Positions 34,123 through 45,336 of a stretch of DNA of 64,000 nucleotides are shown here, one piece after another. Origin of the DNA: Isoetes taiwanensis (Eukaryota > Streptophyta > Lycopodiopsida > Isoetales > Isoetaceae). A program made the position numbers and the translations under genes. Numbering within the stretch: position 1 is the stretch's first letter; each line of letters starts with the position of its first letter. Location: NCBI GenBank assembly GCA_021234155.1, contig JAJEKV010000068.1:1-64000 (forward strand), given 5' to 3'. The notes beneath the pieces were generated by a model. That model had not been told where the DNA came from and did no database searches. It saw nothing but the letters and a program-made list of their open reading frames with translations.

Positions 34123-35078
34123 GTAGAAATTATTTGCCTCATTTCTTTTGGATCAATTCAGTATGCGGGACCACAATCAAGAACTAAATTGATGTTAGCA
34201 ATTGAGAAGAGGCCTCCGTTATCCTCTCTCTTCCACCCACATTTCTTTGCACATTATGCAAAACACTGGTGGGTTGCAGTCCTGATGGAGCTGTTTAAAG
34301 ATCCATCAACTCCTCTTCAACTCCTGGTCTACCCAGAGCACTTCCGAAAGGCTTTCCTCGATTCAATCCTCTGTTCTATTTTCATTTGTTGTAACCGTAT
34401 AAGTGCTCATATGGCCGCATCTCTGGCTATGGCGACCACAAAACCTTTTGATCCTCCATTACTCTGCGCATAAACATGGGAATATGGATCCAGTAATTTC
34501 TCATCTCCGACTATGGCGAGTATAACATTTTTGCTCTTTTCTTTTTGTCTCAAATTTCGGCTATTTACGTGTTTTTCTGTTTTCGTTGCACAAATTGAGA
34601 CTCGGGCATTAGATCTCGAGGTTTATTGTTTAAGTGCTCATAAAAGAATATGGCCGCATCTGTGGCTGTGGCGACCACAAAACCTTTTTCTCCTCTGTTC
34701 CTCTGGCGGCCATCTGTTCTTCCATGTGCTTTTATGCATAAGGCCATTAAGCTAGAGCTCCATTCCATAGAGTAAGTCTAAAGATTTTAATTTCAAAACT
34801 TCGCATTAATGGGGAGTTCTCAGTAAGCAAAATGTCGAGAAAACCACATGGATCTTAAAATTAGACGTCAATACACAAAAATAGAACGGATGAACCATGC
34901 TTTTTTTCTGTATTTTACACTTGAACCCGATCTTATTTTGACCGCGATAACTAACCGATCTTATTTTGCGGGTGTATAACAACGGTTCTTGGTGAACTAT
35001 AATGGACTTCACTTCGTGCAGCTCATGTAAAACGAAATAGAAGGCGGATCTATTCATTCACTTGACATTATCCCCTAA

Positions 35079-35632
35079 GCTTGCATGCCACGGGCTTCAA
35101 TCCGGTCCGAGAACATCGTACTTTGATTTTTATCATAAGTTCTTGATTGATTGGGCTTTTATTAGCGAGTTCAAGTCACACCAAAGAAACATTTTAAATA
35201 CGTCTTTGCATGCCTTACGAGGTTTAAGACTTCATGCTCCAAGTAGTTAACATTGTAAGACCTTAGTGTGCACTTAATGGAAGGCACTAAACAATAGATT
35301 TGCACCATTCCTTTACGCTCAACTGCTAGGATGCAACAAATGCACTGGACCATGTGCATGTTTCATGCCACGGGCTTCAATCCAGTCCGAGAACATCGTG
35401 ACTTTGATTTTTATCATAAGTTCTTGATTGATTGGGCTTTTATTAGCGAGTCCAAGTCACACCAAAGAAACATTTTAAATACGTCTTTGCATGCCTTACG
35501 AGGTTTAAGACTTCATGCTCCAAGTAGTTAACATTGTAAGACCTTAGTGTGCACTTAATGGAACAATAGATTTGCACCATTCCTTTACGCTCAAGCGCTA
35601 GGATGCAACAAATGCACTGGACCATGTGCATG
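35079..35632 (+). repeat. Internal 285-bp duplication in tandem unit 1
   Basis: Two copies of a segment from CATGCCACGGGCTTCAATCC through GTTCTTGATTGATTGGGC to GCTAGGATGCAACAAATGCA. The same pair occurs in units 2 (36,920, 37,199) and 3 (38,760, 39,041), so the internal duplication came before the triplication. Frames of about 62-66 codons here repeat in each copy and are not supported as genes. Confidence 0.85.
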
Positions 35633-35854
35633 TTTCCATGGTTTCTTGAAACAGGCGATGTTTCCATCAGATTTTTCCATGAAGTTTTAGGATTTAGGAT
35701 GTTGTATGTCGCCCAAATTCAAAGCCACAGCGCATATTCAATAAACTCAAATATTGATGGACTTGCATACAGTTTTTTCTGATTTTCTGCGTTTTTGAGT
35801 GTTATTTCTTCTATTATTGTTGTTTGCTTGCATAAATAATGCTCTATTGTACAG

Positions 35855-35959
35855 GCCGCTTCAACTCCTACTCTATCTGGAGCACTTGAGAAAGGCTTTC
35901 CTCGGTTCAAGCCTCATTTAATTGGCTTCAGCCTTTCGGCCGGGACGGCTGCTTCAAAG
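35855..35959 (+). CDS. Repeated 35-codon exon, copy 1 (unidentified gene)
   Basis: Preceded by a pyrimidine-rich TTGTTTGCTTGCATAAAT...TTGTACAG acceptor and followed by AAAG-GTAGGTAGCT donor, phase 0 on both sides. The open frame reads AASTPTLSGALEKGFPRFKP then HLIGFSLSAGTAASK. I do not recognise the family. The conserved splice borders in all three copies, with Pro/Gly-rich sequence, make an exon likely. Confidence 0.5.
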
Positions 35960-36228
35960 GTAGGTAGCTAATTATTACTTGGTTTACATTGTTCATGTCA
36001 TCAAACCTTTAATTGTCTCTTTGATTCTCATGATTGTACCCCATAGTCACGATGGGGTCTGGAATTGAATACTCAATACTCTGGAATTGATATGCTTTGG
36101 AATTGAATACTGTATAAAGAACTTAAGTTGTCTCTGTGCCTAAGTTTAGATGTTGTTTCATGCTCCTACTGTTTATCATGTTCTGCTGTTATTCATCATT
36201 GCCAGTATAAACCGTTTTTGCATCATCA

Positions 36229-38063
36229 TTCATTTGTTGTAACCGTATAAGTGCTCATATGGCCGCATCTCTGGCTATGGCGACCACAAAACCTTTTGAT
36301 CCTCCATTACTCTGCGCATAAACATGGGAATATGGATCCAGCGGCTGCATCTCTGACTATGGCGAGTATAACATTTTTTGCTCTTTTCTTTTTTGTCTCA
36401 GCTCGGCTATTTACGTGTTTTTACGTTTTCGTTGCCTGCCGAGACTCGGGCATTAGATCTCGGCGGCATTGTTTAAGTGCTCATAAAAGAATATGGCGCA
36501 TCTCGTGGGTGGCGACCACAAAACCTTTTTCTCCTCTGTTCCTCCTCTGCCATCTGTTCTTCCATGTGCTTTTATGCATAAGGCCATTAAGCTAGAGCTC
36601 CATTCCATAGAGTAAGTCTAAAGATTTTAATTTCAAAACTTCGCATTACGGGGGAGTTCTCAAGCAAAATGTCGAGAAACCACATGGATCTTAAAATTAG
36701 ACGTCAATACACAAAGAATAGAACGGATGAACCATGCTTTTTCTCGTATTTTACACTTGAACTGATCTTATTTTGACCGCAATAACGAACTGATCTTATT
36801 TTGCGGTGTATAACAACGGTTCTTGGTGAACTATCTTGGACTTCACTTCGTGCACAGCTCATGTAAAACGAAATAGAAGGCGGATCTATTCATTCACTTG
36901 ACATTATCCCCTAAGCTTGCATGCCACGGGCTTCAATCCAGTCCGAGAACATCGTGACTTTGATTTTTATCATAAGTTCTTGATTGATTGGGCTTTTATT
37001 AGCGAGTTCAAGTCACACCAAAGAAACATTTTAAATCGTCTTTGCATGCCTTACGAGGTTTAAGACTTCATGCTCCAAGTAGTTAACATTGTAAGACCTT
37101 AGTGTGCACTTAATGGAAGGCACTAAACAATAGATTTGCACCATTCCTTTACGCTCAAGCGCTAGGATGCAATACCGCACGGACCATGTGCATGTTTCAT
37201 GCCACGGGCTTCAATCCAGTGTCCGAGAACATCGTGCTTTGATTTTTATCATAAGTTCTTGATTGATTGGGCTTTTATTAGCGAGTCCAAGTCACACCAA
37301 AGAAACATTTTAAATCGTCTTTGCATGCCTTACGAGGTTTAAGACTTCATGCTCCAAGTAGTTAACATTGTAAGACCTTAGTGTGCACTTAATGGAACAA
37401 TAGATTTGCACCATTCCTTTACGCTCAACTGCTAGGATGCAACAAATTTGCACGGACCATGTGCATGTTTCCATGGTTTCTTGAAACAGGCGGTGTTTCC
37501 ATCAGATTTTTCCATGAAGTTTTTAGGATTTAGGATGTTGTATGTCGCCCAAATTAAGCCACAAGCATATTCAATAAACTCAAATATTGATGGACTTGCA
37601 TACGCTTTTTCGATTTTCTGCGTTTTTGAGTGTTATTTCTTCTATTATTGTTGTTTGCTTGCATAAATAATGCTCTATTGTACAGGCCGCTTCAACTCCT
37701 ACTCTATCCGGAGCACTTGAGAAAGGCTTTCCTCGATTCAAGCCTCATTTAATTGGCTTCAGTGCAATCGGCCGGGACGGCCGCTTCAAAGGTAGGTAGC
37801 TAATTATTACTTGGTTTACATTGTTCATGTCATCAAACCTTTAATTGTCTCTTTGATTCTCATGATTGTACCCCATAGTCACGATGGGGTCTGAATTGAA
37901 TACTCAATACTCACGGAATTGATATGCTTTGGAATTGAATAATTGTATAAAGAACTTAAGTTGTCTCTCGTGCCTAAGTTTAGATGTTGTTTCATGCTCC
38001 TACTTGCTTATCATGTTCTCACTTTATTCATCATTGCCAATATAAACCGTTTTTGCATCATCA
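36229..38063 (+). repeat. 1.84-kb tandem unit, copy 2
   Basis: Same order as copy 1, with small indels. The start-like module reads MAASLAMATTKPF-like only in part. The Ala module MDPAAASLTMAS at 36,338 is clearest here. Confidence 0.9.
37686..37791 (+). pseudogene. Repeated exon, copy 2 (frame +1)
   Basis: Same borders (TTGTACAG and AAAG-GTAGGT). The length is 106 nt because TTCAGTGCAATCGGCC replaces TTCAGCCTTTCGGCC, which breaks the frame. The difference may be a base-calling error. Confidence 0.5.
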
Positions 38064-39910
38064 TTCATTTTGTTGTAACCAGATAAGTGCTCATATGGCG
38101 CATCTCCGCTATGGCGACCACAAAACCTTTTGATCCTCCATTACTCTGCAAGCATAAACATGGGAATATGGATCCAAAGGTGCATCTCGACTATGGCGAG
38201 TATAACATTTTTTGCTCTTTTCTTTTTGTCTCATTTCGGCTATTTACGTGTTTTTCTGTTTTAGTTTACTGTAATACCGAGACTCGGGCATTAGATCTCG
38301 AAGCGGCGTTTAAGTGCTCATAAAAGAATATGGCGCATCTCGTGGTGTGGCGACCACAAAACCTTTTTCTCCTCTGTTCCTCTGGCGGCCATCTGTTCTT
38401 CCATGTGCTTTTATGCATAAGGCCATTAAGCTAGAGCTCCATTCCATAGAGTAAGTCTAAAGATTTTAATTTCAAAACTTCGCATTGCGGGGGAGTTCTC
38501 AGTAAGCAAAATGTCGAGAAACCACATGGATCTTAAAATTAGACGTCAATACACAGCAATAGAACAGATGAACCATGCTTTTTCTCAGATTTTACACTTG
38601 AACCGATCTTATTTTGACCGCAGATAACGAACTGATCTTATTTTGCGGGTGTATAACAACGGTTCTTGGTGAACTATCTTGGACTTCACTTCGAGCACAC
38701 TCATGTAAAACGAAATAGAAGGCGATCTATTCATTCACTTGACATTATCCCCTAAGCTTGCATGCCACGGGCTTCAATCCAGTCCGAGAACATCGTACTT
38801 TGATTTTTATCATAAGTTCTTGATTGATTGGGCTTTTATTAGCGAGTTCAAGTCACACCAAAGAAACATTTTAAATACGTCTTTGCATGCCTTACGAGGT
38901 TTAAGACTTCATGCTCCAAGTAGTTAACATTGTAAGACCTTAGTGTGCACTTAATGGAAGGCACTAAACAATAGATTTGCACCATTCCTTTACGCTCAAC
39001 CGCTAGGATGCAACGGTTTGCACGGACCATGTGCATGTTTCATGCCACGGGGCTTCAATCCGTGTCCGAGAACATCGTGCTTTGATTTTTATCATAAGTT
39101 CTTGATTGATTGGGCTTTTATTAGCGAGTTCAAGTCACACCAAAGAAACATTTTAAATACGTCTTTGCATGCCTTACGAGGTTTAAGACTTCATGCTCCA
39201 AGTAGTTAACATTGTAAGACCTTAGTGTGCACTTAATGGAACAATAGATTTGCACCATTCCTTTACGCTCAACTGCTAGGATGCAACGGTACACGCAATG
39301 TACCATGTGCATGTTTCCATGGTTTCTTGAAACAGAGCAAAGTGTTTCCATCAGATTTTTCCATGAAGTTTTTAGGATTTAGGATGTTGTATGTCGCCCA
39401 AATTCTCAAAAGCCACGCGCATATTCAATAAACTCAAATATTGATGGACCTGCATACGCTTTTTTTCGATTTTCTGCGTTTTTGAGTGTTATTTCTTCTA
39501 TTATTGTTGTTTGCTTGCATAAATAATGCTCTATTGTACAGCCGCTTCAACTCCTACTCTATCCGAGCACTTGAGAAAGGCTTTCCTCGATTCAAGCCTC
39601 ATTTAATTGGCTTCGTGCACTTTGCCTGGGGACGGCCGCTTCAAAGGTAGGTAGCTAATTATTACTTGGTTTACATTGTTCATGTCATCAAACCTTTAAT
39701 TGTCTCTTTGATTCTCATGATTGTACCCCATAGTCACGATGGGGTCCGGAATTGAATACTCAATACTCGGAATTGATATGCTCGAATTGAATCTTGTATA
39801 AAGAACTTAAGTTGTCTCATGCCTAAGTTTAGATGTTGTTTCATGCTCCTACTGTTTATCATGTTCTGCTGTTACTCATCATTGCCATTATAAACCGTTT
39901 TTGCATCATC
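38064..39910 (+). repeat. 1.84-kb tandem unit, copy 3
   Basis: Third copy. It ends at AAACCGTTTTTGCATCATCA (about 39,910), where sequence diverges from the other units. Confidence 0.9.
39542..39646 (+). pseudogene. Repeated exon, copy 3
   Basis: 105 nt but with a compensated deletion and insertion (ACAGCCGC for ACAGGCCGC; CTTCGTGCACTTTGCC in the middle), so part of the frame is altered. Borders are kept. Confidence 0.45.
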
Positions 39911-42133
39911 AATCTCTCCTACAATATATCTTTGCTATGTCTAGGTACCATAGGTTTTTTGTTAACCTTAATGTCCATTTTTTAATATAGGATTATGGAC
40001 AAGAAAACATCTTAGGTGTGGTTTTAATGAATGATTGGAATAACTAGCATTGAGACCGATGGTTGATGTTTCTCTTTTTCGCCGCCAGAACTTAATAATG
40101 GATGCAATTCGTTTCATTTCCATTGTCGTTCCTATGTTTATAAGTGCCACCAACTTCAATGCATAGCCCACCTTTTTATTGCGTAAATGCAATGGATTTT
40201 GGGTAAGAGCTTATCTAGCTTGGCATGGGGTAGTTCTCAATTTTAAGAAAGCCGAAGATCGCCTGGTTAGCTGCCCGTGATCGAGAATCCAGCTAAAGAG
40301 GTGTAATAAAAGGTTTAGCTTTAAGCCTACAAATTCCGTGTCGAGATGCTACTCCGTGTCCCGAGATGCGCAAAAAAGCAGAGACGGATGGTGGTATTGT
40401 GAGGACTTTGCAATTTGGGGGCTCTGTTTGGGATGTGGTATTTGTTCAACATTTATTTGAACATCTATAACAAGCAGGTACATTTAAGCATTTTGTAAGG
40501 AGATTTTTTCTGTCCTGTGCATTTTCCTCTTCCTTTGTGCTTAATCTCTATGCTGATGATCCTGTTTTCTTTTGCAGTGTGCCTATTAATGCCAACTTGA
40601 CAGGGTCTCTCGACCCTCCTATGGCGGTTGTAACCTATTTCCTTCTATCAGTTCTTTGGCAATATCATTTTCACTACGGCAATAGTGATGTAAACTTAGA
40701 ATTTGGAGGTGCCTTTGCAATTTTCCCCGCAAAGATTACATTGTAGACATTATACCGAAAAATCACCCCCTCAGTGAGAAGAGGAAAGAGCAGTTTATTA
40801 TTACCGCCTGCACTTTTTGACCCCGACAGAAACATAGAATGGAATTTGATGAGTCCCATGACATGGTTCTACTATAACATGGAATACTCATTTTTTAACT
40901 TATGATGCACTTAAGAAAATAAAGTTTTTATTATTTGGGAGTCTTGGATTCTCGAGTCATCGTGTTTGGCAACGTTGGAGCCCTTTTCTCCCATGCCATG
41001 ATGTCTTTTCAATGGTATCCCGCAAAAAAAAGAACTAGAAAAGGAAGAAAACCCTTTGTCGGATTTGTCAACAAAAGCAATACCAATTTTTTTGCAGAGA
41101 CCGAAATCATATATGAAACAGGGGAATGTTAAAAAGAACTGAGCAAATCAATGTCATCCCGATGCATTAGGCATTTGAAAGTCTAGAAAGAATGAATTGG
41201 TTGGTCGTAATAACGCCCATGCTCCTTCCGATAACAAAAAATGCCACCACTATGCTAATGCATAGGACTATAAGGACCTCTATAAGGAGCTGAATTTGAG
41301 ATTGTAAGGACCTCTTAAAAGGAGCTGTGTGAGGAATAACTATAGAGTCTTTTGAATATCACATACCTTCCCACGCATGCGCATTATTTAGACAAAAAGA
41401 AGATAATGCGTGAGCATTATTTTGATTGAGAAACATCATGTACAGGTGCAATGATGTATTTGCAAAAGATTCTTCCTATTATTCTAGATGTAGGATGTCA
41501 TTTTGTGATATCCCAGAAGGTACAAACCTGCTATTATTAAGCTCATGAAAAAGAAAGGAAAACACGAACAGGACAAAGTATTTTTAATGCTTTGCTGAGG
41601 AGAATGTAAGGCATACGAAGCATGCTTTGCTGAGGAGAATGTAAGGCATACGAAGCCTGAACTCTGTGGTTCCAATAATAATATTATGTTTCACATGTAT
41701 GATGGACATCATGCACTCGATTGGGCATGTAGACATAGTATAATTTGCCTTGGCACCCTAAAATACCCAATTTATGTTATACGTAGGCACACATCTTAAC
41801 GCCTAAACACATGTTTGGTAGATCGTTTCTCTTTCCTTTTCTCTTTCTTTTGCATGAGTAGAAGTTCCTTTTGGTCCCACATGGGTACCAATGATAACCT
41901 AGGTCCTTAGCCATATAAGAAGGATGTTGAGCATGGACATAAACGTTGTCTACATTCCTATTCTTTACAGGATCAATGTAAAAGTCTTACAAAGCTTTTT
42001 TAAGAAGAAATGCTGCAAGGCGCAAGATAATTTTAAGATTATGAGGAGCCGCTATAATTGAAGCTATAAAACAAATTAACATTTTCAAGTTCTCAACTTA
42101 CACTATCCCGGATTAATATGTACTCCAAATTAG
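39911..42133. other. Intergenic, one small direct repeat
   Basis: No gene recognised. The open frame at 40,537-40,746 (69 codons) has a hydrophobic stretch but no domain I know. 41,588-41,622 and 41,623-41,657 are a perfect 35-bp tandem duplication (starts TGCTTTGCTGAGGAGAATG). Confidence 0.5.
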
Positions 42134-42150
42134 GCCCAGCAACGCTGGGC
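42134..42150 (+). repeat. Helitron 3' hairpin, truncated copy 4
   Basis: The hairpin GCCCAGC-AAC-GCTGGGC is perfect but is followed by ACTTCCCTATTG, so the CTAG end is lost. It lies 170 bp left of an intact terminus. Confidence 0.75.
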
Positions 42151-42303
42151 ACTTCCCTATTGTTTTGATATTGTTTACATAATCCATGGAAAACATTGTT
42201 AAAGCTTTGAAAAGAAAAATTGTTATAATAAGAAGTTACAAAAGTTGGCTTATTACTGCAAGCCCTTCTTATTGCGGCCAAAACATTTACAGGCCGAACT
42301 TAT

Positions 42304-42331
42304 GCCCAGCAACGCTGGGCACCGTTACTAG
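42304..42331 (+). repeat. Helitron 3' terminus, copy 5
   Basis: Hairpin, ACCGTTA and CTAG, then T. The right flank TAAGAAATAT-AAGATTAGTAATTT is repeated at 42,636-42,660 without the Helitron, so the local DNA was duplicated. Confidence 0.85.
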
Positions 42332-42663
42332 TAAGAAATATAAGATTAGTAATTTAGTAGCATTATACATTAATTTGAGTCGTAGATTTTGCTAGTTAGC
42401 ATTACTTTAGAATGTTTTCACAAAGAAAATCACTAAAATAAGTGGAAACAATTGAAAAAAATGTATAATAATTTGGTTTAATAATTTCCGTTGACCACGC
42501 CATAGAAATTTTTGGGATGATGTTTAGGTTAGTTTAGCTAAATGCTAGAAAGAGGAAAAATATGTAGAGTTTAGGTAAACCACATAAAGTCTTGGGATTA
42601 ATATCGAGCAAGTTTAGCTAAAGTCATTCTGGCTAATAAGAAATATGCGATTAGTAATTTATT
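42332..42663. other. AT-rich stretch with repeats of the 33.5-kb family
   Basis: CCATAGAAATTTTTGGGAT and GTTTAGCTAAATGCTAGAAA occur in two loose copies, related to 33,480-33,605. No gene. Confidence 0.5.
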
Positions 42664-42867
42664 CCCTGAGAGGAAGAAAGGTATAGAGACTGTTGGACAA
42701 AGAGATGGAAGAGAAACCCTATTGAAGGGGATGATTGGGTTCAGTTAGATACTATTTTGTTTTCATGGACCCCAAAGGTCATCCCAGACAAGACTGCTAG
42801 GGTTACAATACCTATGGAAGTGAGGAAGAAAGCTATGATATCTCTAGGGGTCACTTCTGAGAAGTAA
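42664..42867 (+). CDS. Unrecognised open frame
   Basis: About 66 codons read without a stop to TAA at 42,867. They include RWKRNPIEGDDWVQLDTILF and SWTPKVIPDKTARVTIPMEV, then RKKAMISLGVTSEK. The composition looks like protein, not repeat. There is no ATG at its left end, so it may be a last exon or a TE remnant. No domain is recognised. Confidence 0.3.
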
Positions 42868-42977
42868 TTGGCAATATGTAACTCGACATGCATATGTAAA
42901 ATATTTTTAATTTTTAATGCAATCATGTTGCGCTGTTATAAAAAAAAGTCACATTCTCGATGCAAATTTACTAACCC

Positions 42978-43395
42978 GGAAAAAAGTTGCTTCGCTTACG
43001 CAAAAATTTAAAAAAAAAAAAAATTTAAATTTTCGCGTAAGCGAAACCCTTAGTTTCGCTTACGCTTCGCTTACGTGAAAGTCAAATTTTATTTATTTAT
43101 TTATTTTTTTCGGATTTTGTTTTCGCGTAAGCGAAACCTCTGCTTCGCTTACGCGAAAATTAGCTATTTCACTTATGCAAAAATAAAAATAAAAAAATAA
43201 AAAAAAAATTTTGAAATTTTTGCGTAAGCGAAACCTTCAGTTTCGCTTACGCGAAACATTTTTCGCATAAGCGAAAAAAAATAAAATAAAATAAAAAATA
43301 AAAAATTTTAGTTTCGCGTAAGCAAAATCTGTTTTGCTTACGCGAAAAAAGTTTCGCGTAAGCGAAACTGAAGGTTTCGCTTACGCGAAAAATTC
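42978..43395. repeat. Cluster of TTTCGCGTAAGCGAAAC hairpins
   Basis: About ten copies of TTTCGCGTAAGCGAAAC or its reverse complement, mostly in inverted pairs separated by 5-60 bp. The best pair is 43,352-43,368 and 43,374-43,390: 17-bp arms, perfect, with a 5-base loop. Another pair (43,066-43,081 / 43,121-43,137) flanks an AT-rich segment with TTTTTTCGGATTTTG. The same family is at 56,525 and 61,422. Confidence 0.88.
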
Positions 43396-43764
43396 CCGAC
43401 GCCAGAATTTTTTTTTTTGCCATATTTTTGACGTATTATACTTCAAATTTGTGCCATATCATTCGAATAATACGTATTGAGTATAAAACGTATACAGTAT
43501 TGAACCTATCCCTGATCGATCCGCACCTGGTTTATTGCATCCATAGCCTGGATTATCAGCATCCAAGGCTACATTATCAGGCTCCAATACTGAAACCAAG
43601 GCAGACAACGCCGATTATCAACATCCAGACCAAAAATCAAACTAGAAAATTGATGCAGTTGTGCTTATCAGGTTCATAGATCCATGTTCTCGAGGCTGCG
43701 ATGGATGTTGGCGATGGCTTGGATTAGAAAGCATGTCGGTTAAGACCTTGATAACTGATATTCG
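43396..43764. other. Intergenic, no gene seen
   Basis: Mixed sequence between the hairpin cluster and the minisatellite. An open frame (43,428-43,679) has no recognisable domain. Confidence 0.5.
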
Positions 43765-44174
43765 ACCCCCTCCACCTTCAAAATGCCCACCGCCTCCTCC
43801 GCCTTCAAAACGCCCACCACCTCCCCGCCTCCTAAACACCCACCTCCAAAACGCCACCACCTCCGCCTCTCCTAAACACCCACCTCCTCCTCCTCCAAAA
43901 CGCCCCACCGCCACCACCTCCGCCTTCAAAACGCCCCACCACCTCCTCCTGTCTAAACCACCATCACCACCACCACCACCACCACCACCACCACCTCCTC
44001 CCCCTCCTAAACACTCACCACCTCCGCCCCTCCTAAACACCCACCTCCTCCACCCCTCCAAAACGCCCACCACCACCTCCTCCTCCTTCAAAACGCCCAC
44101 CACCACCTCCGCCTTTAAAACGCCCACCACCTCCTCTTGCCTAAACCACCACCACCACCACCACCACCACCACC
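43765..44174 (+). repeat. C/A-rich minisatellite (CCACCT type)
   Basis: Units such as CCTTCAAAACGCCCACCACC and CCTCCTAAACACCCACC, with CAC trinucleotide runs at 43,960-43,992 and 44,147-44,174. It gives a Pro-rich frame forward (183 codons) and a Gly-rich frame in reverse, neither of which I call as a gene. A CACTA element end sits at its right border. Confidence 0.85.
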
Positions 44175-44200
44175 CACTAGAAGAAAACCCATATGTTTGT
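44175..44200 (+). repeat. CACTA (En/Spm) terminal inverted repeat, left end
   Basis: CACTAGAAGAAAACCCATA closely matches the plant CACTA consensus start CACTACAAGAAAA. The three bases before it (ACC, 44,172-44,174) would be the target duplication. I did not find the right end in the window. Confidence 0.65.
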
Positions 44201-44560
44201 AACGCTTTTTGATACGCTTTTTTGAACTAAAATAATAATATAATATAATTAAAAAATAGCGTTACAATGTTGATTTGATACGCGTCACGAATGATGGGGT
44301 CAATTGAAACGCATAACAAATTTGTAACGCATAACAAGTTTGAAACGCGTCAACAGTTTGCAATGCGTTTCAAAAGAATTAAAACAGAAATGTGTTTCAA
44401 AATTGAAACACATTTCAAATAAAAATATTAAAAAAAAAAATTACCTTGCAACGCATTGCAAGTTCATAAACCGTTACAAAAAAAAAATTGGACGAACTTT
44501 TATGCACTTTTTTTTTTCGGATTCTCTTTATATAATAACAAAGTAAGACGTAACAAAAAG
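44196..44560. repeat. CACTA subterminal repeats
   Basis: Many short copies of TTTGTAACGC / TTGAAACGC / CAATGCGTTTC in both orientations. Such clustered motifs are the binding sites of the TNPA-type protein in this superfamily. Confidence 0.6.
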
Positions 44561-44597
44561 AAAATTGTTATTAATTCAAAAGAAATACAATATTGTT

Positions 44598-45336
44598 TTA
44601 GCAGGCATAGCTACCTGCTGCACCAGTACCATCATGTTCATCATCATAATTTTGATGTGCATAAATATCATCTTGTTCAACGTTATTAGGTAGATCTTCA
44701 TTATCAGTTTGTACTTCCATATCATGCAGAAGAAGCAATTGTTCAATGGCCTATACAAGAAAAATGACATAAAATTAAATTATGAATTCGTTACTAATTT
44801 CATAATCTAGAAAAATTACCTTTCGATGTCGCTCCTCTACTGGCCAAATGTCATGCCTTGCAAGATGCTTTTGCATCTTGCAGAAGTTGAGAGTACTACT
44901 AAGACGAGATTCCTCTTCCGACGGAGGTCGATCGTACATTTCATACTATTAAATGAGAAAAAAATGTAAGTACATACATAAATTGATACAAGATAGGAAT
45001 TTTGCTCACACGCATAAATCGAAAGTCACAAAATGTGACTTTGCCTCCACTCCCCGCCGGATTGCCCTTAACTTCCCTTTGCCTATAAATAAAAGAATAA
45101 AAATCCAATAGATTTTAACTATATTATAGACTAAGCATAAATTTACATCAAAAGAAGTTAATTAAACTCACGTTTGCGCATAACATTGTTGAGCATATTC
45201 TACTCTCTCACCCCGTTTCTTCCTCTGTCCCTCTCTCCAAAGTTGTTCCCATGCCTGACGATTGTCCTCTAATTGTGGAGGACATGTCGTAATTTTATCC
45301 TTGGCGATATCATCAATCAATCTAGATTTAAAAACC
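44598..45336 (-). CDS. CACTA-associated gene, last four exons
   Basis: Four exons join in frame with GT-AG borders: 45,336-45,172, 45,082-45,010, 44,945-44,820 and 44,750-44,598 (stop TAA). The reading starts VFKSRLIDDIAKDKI, passes RQAWEQLWREGQRKKRGERV, GNPAGSGGKVTFCDFRFM, YEMYDRPPSEEESRLSSTLN and HLARHDIWPVEERHRK, and ends in an acidic tail GTGAAGSYAC. The Trp/Lys-Arg block followed by a Gly-Ser-Gly turn recalls the plant PttA/En-Spm (Transposase_24-like) proteins encoded by CACTA elements. The position just inside a CACTA end supports this. The 5' exons are not seen. No stop breaks the four exons, so this part looks recently active. Confidence 0.55.

Larger units (their letters stand above)
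34381..36228 (+). repeat. 1.84-kb tandem unit, copy 1
   Basis: Starts TTCATTTGTTGTAACCGTAT. It contains an Ala-rich start-like module ATGGCCGCATCTCTGGCTAT (34,410), a second related one at 34,650, a duplicated 285-bp segment (35,079 and 35,362; starts CATGCCACGGGCTTCAATCC), an exon-like segment at 35,855-35,959 and an intronic-looking tail. Three consecutive copies follow one another. Confidence 0.9.

Noticed and set aside
35062-35531. 62-66 codon frames repeated in the tandem units
   Set aside because: They follow the repeat, have no splice or start context and no known domain.
42978-43395. CRISPR-like array
   Set aside because: Repeats alternate in orientation, spacers are A/T runs of uneven length, no cas genes are present and the context is a plant genome.
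42978-43395. Bacterial contamination suggested by the CG-containing palindromes
   Set aside because: The same motif lies in three places among plant transposons, with no bacterial-type genes around.
43661-44212. 183-codon proline-rich (extensin-like) frame
   Set aside because: The sequence is a minisatellite, the frame lacks Ser-Pro4-type regularity and crosses a transposon end.
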